Assembly (NCBI GenBank): GCA_017962225.1
Contig: JAGCVT010000075.1
Span: forward strand, 1 to 47,334
DNA from: Lachnospiraceae bacterium
Lineage (GTDB): Bacteria; Bacillota; Clostridia; Lachnospirales; Lachnospiraceae
DNA length: 47,334 nucleotides
Reading direction: 5' to 3'
Shown here: in pieces, positions 42,483 through 47,334 of the stretch
Layout: each line of letters begins with the position of its first letter
Numbering within the stretch: the first letter of the stretch is position 1
Notes under the pieces: generated by a model
Seen by the model: only the letters and a program-made list of their open reading frames with translations
Told to the model about the DNA's origin: nothing
The model's database searches: none
Made by a program: the position numbers and the translations under genes

Positions 42483-42511
42483 ATTATCAGCCAAAAAACA
42501 CATAATCTCAA
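42483..42511 (-). promoter_or_regulatory. Promoter of the cysteine-rich small protein gene
   Basis: Read on the minus strand, the -35 is TTGAGA (42511-42506) and the -10 is GATAAT (42488-42483) with a 17-bp spacer. It lies in the 217-bp divergent gap, which also holds an AT-rich palindrome near 42518-42536. No convincing plus-strand promoter was found. Confidence 0.55.
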
Positions 42512-42642
42512 TACTCTTAAAAAAATTTTTAAAAATTTCCCATAAATCTTTTACGATGAATCCGTATATGAGATGTAAGCAATGAAAAAACTGTGACAAA
42601 CAAATAAAATTTCTAAGTACAGCAAAAAACGGAGGAATGATT

Positions 42643-44349
42643 ATGAAAAGAAAAACTGTTTTAAGAAGTATCATAGCTTCAACTACTCTTTTATCTCTTA
42701 CAGCCTGCGGTCAGGCCAATCTTACAACAACCACCACAGTGGCATCAGAACCGGCAACAACCACAGTTACTGCTACAGCTCCGGAACGTGACGTTAACTA
42801 TGTCGATTCCGAACCCGCTGAATACCCTGTATTTTATGAGAACAGTATGAAGACCGGAGATGCATTCTACGCATTGGCTGAATCGGAAAACTCTCTTGGA
42901 TTCGATGGCGCTTTATGGGGCGTGCCCGAAGACGGAATCAACTGGAATACCGAGGAATACGACAACATAAGAGAAAATGTTTTTAAGGATGTTTCAACTT
43001 CTCCTTTATCAACTTTTTCTGCAGATGTTGACTCAGCTTCATATTCGAATTTAAGAAGACTTATCAACAGCGGCTACACCCTTAAAGAAATTCCCGAAGG
43101 CGCAGTAAGAGCCGAGGAAATGATTAACTATTTTACATATAATTACGACGGTCCCGAAGGAAATGATCCTTTCGGAGTAAACGCAGAAATTTCAACCTGT
43201 CCCTGGAACAGCGAACATAAACTTTTACACTTGGGACTTCAGACTGAAGCAATAGATTTTTCGGATACTCCCGATTCAAATATTGTACTTCTTGTAGATG
43301 TTTCAGGATCGATGAGTGATGAGAACAAACTCCCGCTCGTAAAAGAATCTTTCTCTCTTTTACTTGACAACCTATCCGAAAAAGACACTGTTTCAATCGT
43401 AACTTATGCAAGCGGCGTTAATGTAGTACTCGAAGGCGTAAGCGGCGACAAAAAGGATAAAATTTCGGAAGCCCTCGAATCATTAAGAGCAGGCGGTTCC
43501 ACCAACGGTACCGGCGGTATCGATGAAGCCTACAGAGTTGCCGAAGCAAACTTCATAAAAGGCGGAAACAACAGAGTCATCATCGCATCAGACGGTGATT
43601 TCAATGTAGGAAAATCCTCTGCAAGCGACCTTTCAAAGCAGATTAAAGAAAAGGCTAAAAAGGGCATCTACCTTTCGGTTTTAGGATATGGTATGTACAA
43701 CTATTCGGACACCAGAATGGAAACTCTTGCAGATGACGGCAACGGAAACTACGCATATATCGACACATTACACGAAGCAAAGAAAGTCCTCGTTGAAGAA
43801 CTCGGAGCAAACATGCTCACAGTAGCAAAAGACGTTAAACTTCAGGTTGAATTTAACCCCAAGTACGTTTCCGAATACAGACTTATCGGCTACGAAAACC
43901 GTGCCCTTAACAACGAAGATTTTGAAGACGATACAAAGGATGCGGGCGAAATCGGTGCAGGACATTCAGTAACAGTCCTTTACGAAATCGTTCCCACAAC
44001 AGAAGAAAATTCAACAAACGGCAAAGACCTTAAATACCAGACAAGCAACCTTACAGATGAAGCGCTTAAATCAAACGACTGGCTTACACTTTCCGTTCGT
44101 TACAAAGAGCCCGACGAAGACGAATCCAAGCTTCTTGAATACGAAATCGGCTCCAATTACTACACAGACAAGCCTTCGGAAGATTTCATCTTCTCCGCAG
44201 CAGTTGCAGAATTTGCAATGGTAGTAAGAAACAGCGAATACGTCGCTGACGGCAGTTTAGATCACATAGTCGAAGAACTTAACACAATTCCCCTGAAAGA
44301 CGAATATCGCCGAGAATTCGCCACTCTCGTCGACAAAGTAAACCTTTAA
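42643..44349 (+). CDS. VWA-domain lipoprotein (YfbK-like)
   Basis: The product is 568 residues from ATG 42643, chosen because GGAGG is 7 bases upstream; the in-frame ATG at 42637 is only 1 base from it. A signal peptide ends in LLSLTACG, a clear lipobox, and a Thr-rich linker follows. Next come the VWA-preceding domain (STFSADVDSASYSNLRRLI, EEMINYFTYNYDGP) and a VWA domain with a complete MIDAS motif (LLVDVSGSMS). A C-terminal DUF3520-like region reads DAGEIGAGHSVTVLYEIVP. The protein should sit on the outer face of the membrane and bind protein partners with Mg2+. It is monocistronic on the plus strand. The partner is unknown. Confidence 0.93.
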   Translation: MKRKTVLRSIIASTTLLSLTACGQANLTTTTTVASEPATTTVTATAPERDVNYVDSEPAEYPVFYENSMKTGDAFYALAESENSLGFDGALWGVPEDGINWNTEEYDNIRENVFKDVSTSPLSTFSADVDSASYSNLRRLINSGYTLKEIPEGAVRAEEMINYFTYNYDGPEGNDPFGVNAEISTCPWNSEHKLLHLGLQTEAIDFSDTPDSNIVLLVDVSGSMSDENKLPLVKESFSLLLDNLSEKDTVSIVTYASGVNVVLEGVSGDKKDKISEALESLRAGGSTNGTGGIDEAYRVAEANFIKGGNNRVIIASDGDFNVGKSSASDLSKQIKEKAKKGIYLSVLGYGMYNYSDTRMETLADDGNGNYAYIDTLHEAKKVLVEELGANMLTVAKDVKLQVEFNPKYVSEYRLIGYENRALNNEDFEDDTKDAGEIGAGHSVTVLYEIVPTTEENSTNGKDLKYQTSNLTDEALKSNDWLTLSVRYKEPDEDESKLLEYEIGSNYYTDKPSEDFIFSAAVAEFAMVVRNSEYVADGSLDHIVEELNTIPLKDEYRREFATLVDKVNL

Positions 44350-44396
44350 TCTCCTGCTTCGACTGTGTTAATTCGAACGACCTTCGTTCCCCTTTC

Positions 44397-44432
44397 AAAA
44401 AAGAGTGATGCACCCCTGGCATCACTCTTTTT
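44397..44432. terminator. Bidirectional terminator shared by the VWA gene and tRNA-Arg
   Basis: A 14-bp stem (AAAAAGAGTGATGC / GCATCACTCTTTTT) with a 7-base loop has T runs on both strands. It lies between the convergent VWA gene and tRNA gene. Confidence 0.92.
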
Positions 44433-44441
44433 GTTGTTGTA

Positions 44442-44515
44442 CGTGCATTAGAGGATTCGAACCCCCGACCTTTTGGTCCGTAGCCAAACGCTCTATCCAG
44501 CTGAGCTAAATGCAC
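44442..44515 (-). tRNA. tRNA-Arg (anticodon ACG)
   Basis: A full cloverleaf is readable on the minus strand. The acceptor stem is GTGCATT/AATGCAC, the D arm GCTC...GAGC, and the anticodon stem TTTGG/CCAAA with loop CTACGGA, giving anticodon ACG. The T arm has loop TTCGAAT with two G-U pairs in its stem. The discriminator base is G and CCA is not encoded. The A34 of ACG is presumably edited to inosine, reading CGU/CGC/CGA. A TTGACA-17-TAAAAT promoter lies just upstream and a terminator follows. Confidence 0.97.
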
Positions 44516-44534
44516 ATTTTTAAACGCAAATGAT

Positions 44535-44563
44535 ATTTTATCGCATGAGTACCTTATTGTCAA
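44535..44563 (-). promoter_or_regulatory. Promoter of tRNA-Arg
   Basis: Read on the minus strand, a consensus -35 TTGACA (44563-44558) and -10 TAAAAT (44540-44535) are spaced by exactly 17 bp. The tRNA 5' end lies about 20 nt downstream of the -10. Confidence 0.85.
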
Positions 44564-44601
44564 GTTAATCCGATAAGTCGCTTTATCTATTTTTTTATGA
44601 A

Positions 44602-44640
44602 CAGTAAAAAAGGGCTTCTTCATACGAAAAAGCCCTTTTG
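44602..44640 (-). terminator. Terminator after the DUF308 gene
   Basis: Read on the minus strand, AAAAGGGCTTTTTC pairs with GAAGAAGCCCTTTT (one mismatch, TATG-type loop), followed by a T run. It ends the malic enzyme-DUF4364-CapA-DUF308 operon ahead of the tRNA promoter. Confidence 0.88.
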
Positions 44641-44656
44641 AAATCACTTTTTATAT

Positions 44657-45223
44657 TTAATCTTTCGTGTTAAAGAACATATTTACGATGTTCTGAATTC
44701 CTGCATAAATAAGAATTGCACCGAAGATAACAACAAATACTACTGTGCTGATCTTGGCAAGTACTGCAAGATAAATAAGGAGTACACCGAGTACGATACT
44801 TACAAGGCCTAAAATCAGGGGCACAAACCATGCCTTGGTTGATTTCTTTTTGCTTGCAAATGCAGCTTTAAGTTTGTAGAAACCTTCAACGATTAAGTAT
44901 AAACCGAACATAACGCCTACAACGATAAGCAAAAGGTTTTCAATCTTAAAAGCAACGTCGGAGATAAGAAGAATTACCGCCGCAATTAAAGCCAGCGCTC
45001 CGATAATAAGTTCTTTTATCTTCTCTTTTGTATTCTGGACAAATGCAATAATATTGATGATTGCAACTACGCCGAGAATTCCTGCAGCAACCCATTTGAA
45101 GATATTGTTAACCATACCTGCAATAGGTGCTCTGAACCAGATTACAACTGCGCCGAGAACAATAAATGCTATTGCTGAAATAAGCAAATACGGCGATCTT
45201 GATGATTTTTTCTCACCACTCAT
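44657..45223 (-). CDS. DUF308 (HdeD-like) membrane protein
   Basis: The 188-residue product has six predicted membrane helices arranged as repeated two-helix units with Gly-rich turns (LLISAIAFIVLGAVVIWF, ELIIGALALIAAVILLI, VPLILGLVSIVLGVLLIYL). This is typical of the DUF308 family that includes HdeD. No catalytic residues are seen, and the function of Firmicutes members is unknown. It is the last gene of the operon, 12 bp after the CapA-like gene, and is followed by a strong terminator. TTAGGAGGG precedes the ATG. Confidence 0.9.
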   Translation of the reverse strand: MSGEKKSSRSPYLLISAIAFIVLGAVVIWFRAPIAGMVNNIFKWVAAGILGVVAIINIIAFVQNTKEKIKELIIGALALIAAVILLISDVAFKIENLLLIVVGVMFGLYLIVEGFYKLKAAFASKKKSTKAWFVPLILGLVSIVLGVLLIYLAVLAKISTVVFVVIFGAILIYAGIQNIVNMFFNTKD

Positions 45224-45235
45224 TTTTTAACCCTC

Positions 45236-46564
45236 CTAATACTCTTTTGTTATCCAGGTTTCCTTCTCACCTGCATTATACAAATCGCCCCATACTTTCT
45301 CGCAAAGATTTTCGCAGTTCTCTATTGTGAAAGTAGGGTCGTTTGAAGCAAGAATAGTATTCTTCCTCTCCTCTTCAGTATATTCACTTAAAGGACATGT
45401 GTAAATACTCTGATATCCGCCCTTACCGATATTGGCTACCAGAGGCTCAACACCATATCTTGAAATAACGACTTCTCCCTGTGCGTTTCTGGTAAGTTCG
45501 ACTTTTGCCATGCCGCCTACAGCCTGCTCATATACGCCTGCTCTGGCTGCTCTGGTACCTGTAACATAATTGCCGAGCGAATAGTAAACAAGCATTTCGT
45601 CACCGTCGTTAGGGTCTGTATACCATTCGATAGGCTGAATAACATGAGGATGCGCACCGATTATCAGGTCTACGTCTCTTTCAAGAAACCAGTTGCACCA
45701 GTACTTCTGATCGTTTGATGCAAAAAGCTGATATTCATTGCCCCAGTGGATTAAAACTACCACGAAATCTGCCACTTCGTGAGCCTTTTTGATATTCCTG
45801 TCCATTAAATCCGCATCAATCAGATTGACCGCAAAAGGCATATCGTCAGGCTGAGGCATTCCGTTAAGTCCGTATGTATAGTTAAGAAGAGCAATCTTCA
45901 TTCCGTTCTTTTCAAAAACGGTAATTTCATCCTGCTGTTCCTTGGTTTCATTTACGCCGAGCACCATAATATCGGGATATTTTTTCCAGAAATTGATTGT
46001 GTTTAAAAGACCCTGTTTCCATTTATCCATGGTATGGTTTGTCGCATGAAGAATTACGTTAAAGCCCGCTTTTGCTTCGGCATCGCCTACTTCTTCTGCG
46101 GTATTAAACATAGGATATCCTGAAAAGCCCATATCTTCGCCGGCAAATACTATCTCTTCGTTGACGATTCTTATATCAGCCGCCTGAATATCGGGTAATA
46201 TTCTTTCGAAAAGATGGTCGTAATTCTTAGTGCCGTCATCCTTAAAACCGGACTGTGTAACATTAAGATGCATGAGCATATCGCCGACCATCATTATCTG
46301 AAGGTTCTGGCTGATTTCCACAGGCACGCTCTTTTCAAGCTCCGCCCATTCCGTGGGTGTTACGGCAGCTTCATATATCGGAAGCACTTTTACTTCGGCA
46401 ATCGTACCCGGTGTCTTAACGTTTAAATTGAAGTCCATGCTGCTGATAAAATAATAAGCAACAAGGCCTATTAACGCTACCATGCAGACACCTACTACAG
46501 CAGCTACGACCTTATATACGGAATTGGATTTTTTCTTTCTTCTTTTTCTTCTCCTGTCGGCCAT
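45236..46564 (-). CDS. CapA family protein (poly-gamma-glutamate capsule synthesis-like)
   Basis: The 442-residue product has a basic N-terminus (RRRKRRKKK), one membrane helix at about 18-40 and a large outer domain. This carries the CapA/metallophosphatase-like motifs MMVGDMLMH, IVNEEIVFAG, ILHATNHTMDKW, VVLIHWGNEY and LIIGAHPHVIQPIEWY. Some CapA proteins act in poly-gamma-glutamate synthesis, but no capB or capC is here, so a capsule cannot be concluded. A generic envelope phosphoesterase role is equally possible. It is 24 bp after the DUF4364 gene. ACGGGGAAT precedes the ATG. Confidence 0.92.
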   Translation of the reverse strand: MADRRRKRRKKKSNSVYKVVAAVVGVCMVALIGLVAYYFISSMDFNLNVKTPGTIAEVKVLPIYEAAVTPTEWAELEKSVPVEISQNLQIMMVGDMLMHLNVTQSGFKDDGTKNYDHLFERILPDIQAADIRIVNEEIVFAGEDMGFSGYPMFNTAEEVGDAEAKAGFNVILHATNHTMDKWKQGLLNTINFWKKYPDIMVLGVNETKEQQDEITVFEKNGMKIALLNYTYGLNGMPQPDDMPFAVNLIDADLMDRNIKKAHEVADFVVVLIHWGNEYQLFASNDQKYWCNWFLERDVDLIIGAHPHVIQPIEWYTDPNDGDEMLVYYSLGNYVTGTRAARAGVYEQAVGGMAKVELTRNAQGEVVISRYGVEPLVANIGKGGYQSIYTCPLSEYTEEERKNTILASNDPTFTIENCENLCEKVWGDLYNAGEKETWITKEY

Positions 46565-46588
46565 TTTTATTCCCCGTCCATAATTATT

Positions 46589-47104
46589 TTAGAATAGATT
46601 CTCAGTCAAGAACTGATAAATCTCCTGATTTTTTTCCTGCCAGTTATCGCAGATTGCGGCAGCCATTTTTTCGCTCGGCACAGTCATCTTAATCGTGCAG
46701 AGTTCGGTATCCCTGTCCTTTGCCCAGAGAATCGCTTCATACTCGCCGTACTGATTCTTGTAATAGTCCGAAACGATGGATGCCTCTCTTCTAAGTTCGG
46801 TTGAATTGACTTTCAGGTATTCCTGAATGTCACATTTAATCTCGGAACTTATATCTCCTAAAAAATACTGAAGAGACTCCATTCCCTCCTCGGTAAGGGA
46901 TATAAGTGTTTTATTGTGATTTTCTTTGACGGCCAGGAAATTCTGATCTTCGAGAGCTTTTACATGCCCCTGTATCTTCAGAAAATCCGTATATTCCTTT
47001 TCGACAAAAAACGTGCTTATCTGTAATAAGGTCAAAGGTTCTGCCGCCGATTTTAACATATACAAAATCATCAGTTTGTATAATGTATCGGAATTGTAAT
47101 TCAT
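46589..47104 (-). CDS. DUF4364 family winged-helix-like protein
   Basis: The 171-residue product matches the DUF4364 family of Clostridia: LYKLMILYMLKSAAEPLTL, then a winged-helix-like segment (LKIQGHVKALEDQNFLAVKE, KTLISLTEEGMESLQYF) in the first 85 residues. A beta-rich C-terminal part follows (EYEAILWAKDRDTELCTIKM). It is probably a cytoplasmic DNA-binding regulator; its targets are unknown. It sits 13 bp after the malic enzyme gene and ahead of the CapA-like gene. GCAGGGGATTTT precedes the ATG. Confidence 0.88.
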   Translation of the reverse strand: MNYNSDTLYKLMILYMLKSAAEPLTLLQISTFFVEKEYTDFLKIQGHVKALEDQNFLAVKENHNKTLISLTEEGMESLQYFLGDISSEIKCDIQEYLKVNSTELRREASIVSDYYKNQYGEYEAILWAKDRDTELCTIKMTVPSEKMAAAICDNWQEKNQEIYQFLTENLF

Positions 47105-47117
47105 AAAATCCCCTGCA

Positions 47118-47334
47118 TTAAATGTTGTTCTTTACTGCCTCGCATACCACGTTTGCGACTGTAGGATGGAAAGGCGGAACAATAATATTGTCTTCGTTTA
47201 ATTCATCTTCGGGTATAAGACCTGCAATAGCTGTTGCCGCAGCAAGTTTCATTTCCTCGGTTATCTGTTTTGCCCTGCCTTCAAGCGCACCCTTAAAGAT
47301 ACCCGGGAAAGCAATAACATTGTTAACCTGATTA
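47118..47334 (-). CDS. Malic enzyme, C-terminal end (cut by window edge)
   Basis: Only the last 72 codons are in the window. The sequence [19 protein letters not shown], then [20 protein letters not shown] and [19 protein letters not shown], is the conserved C-terminus of NAD(P)-dependent malic enzymes, which decarboxylate malate to pyruvate. The coenzyme cannot be told from this part. The stop TAA at 47120-47118 lies 13 bp before the DUF4364 gene, which probably shares its transcript. Confidence 0.9.
   Translation of the reverse strand, partial: NQVNNVIAFPGIFKGALEGRAKQITEEMKLAAATAIAGLIPEDELNEDNIIVPPFHPTVANVVCEAVKNNI

Noticed and set aside
44279..44647. A 122-codon open frame on the minus strand over the tRNA region
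   Set aside because: It runs through the tRNA, its promoter and two terminators, with no family pattern. It is a chance frame.
45236..46564. Poly-gamma-glutamate capsule locus
   Set aside because: Only a CapA-like gene is present, without capB or capC.

Overview
The window looks like chromosomal DNA from a xylan-degrading Lachnospiraceae (Butyrivibrio/Pseudobutyrivibrio/Roseburia-like). The grounds are moderate-low GC, strong AGGAGG-type ribosome binding sites, a secreted multi-modular GH10 xylanase plus an intracellular GH10, and families typical of that group (DUF4317, DUF4364, clostripain-like C11, TSCPD, DUF1858). The genus is inferred from family content only. No prophage, insertion sequence or CRISPR array is visible. 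Nearly all genes are on the minus strand, in a few long close-packed runs.

Region 1 (1-4772, minus) is a TetR-headed operon: TetR regulator, DUF3592-like membrane protein, membrane-anchored clostripain-like protease, DUF4317 protein, a 42-residue membrane peptide, and a TPR-like protein cut by the window edge. A YtxH-like gene diverges from it on the plus strand (4920-5291) and ends in a bidirectional terminator.

Region 2 (5349-12578, minus) is purC followed 27 bp later by the F1Fo ATP synthase genes in the order a-c-b-alpha-gamma-beta-epsilon. There is no atpH. Instead the alpha subunit begins with about 75 residues that look like the C-terminal domain of the delta subunit. The c subunit carries a signal-peptide-like extension. 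This is the most unusual observation in the window.

Region 3 (12575-18121, minus) is a five-gene operon: a secreted acidic-linker protein, two importer-type (MalF/MalG-like) ABC permeases, an HlyD-like adaptor with a very long coiled coil, and a MacB-like periplasmic-core protein. It has no ATPase and no solute-binding protein. Region 4 (18277-22673) holds a secreted protein of unknown function and a heterodimeric ABC exporter.

Region 5 (22782-26414) is a large secreted GH10 xylanase with carbohydrate-binding modules, a C-terminal membrane helix and a Glu/Ala-rich tail. A REP-like palindrome separates it from Region 6 (26630-42148), about 15.5 kb of 14 minus-strand genes with gaps of at most about 47 bp. 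These encode two related lipoproteins, alanine racemase, a DUF1858 protein, adenine deaminase, an ICMT-DUF218 fusion, a GH26-like hydrolase, nicotinate phosphoribosyltransferase, a TSCPD protein, a tocopherol-cyclase-like protein, DegV, a serine hydrolase, an esterase and an intracellular GH10. They combine envelope, purine/NAD salvage and hemicellulose functions.

Region 7 (42186-47334) has a Cys-rich small protein, a divergent VWA lipoprotein, tRNA-Arg(ACG), and a minus-strand operon of malic enzyme (partial), DUF4364, CapA-like and DUF308 genes. No stretch longer than about 220 bases lacks a gene; the longer gaps hold the promoters, terminators and repeats listed.
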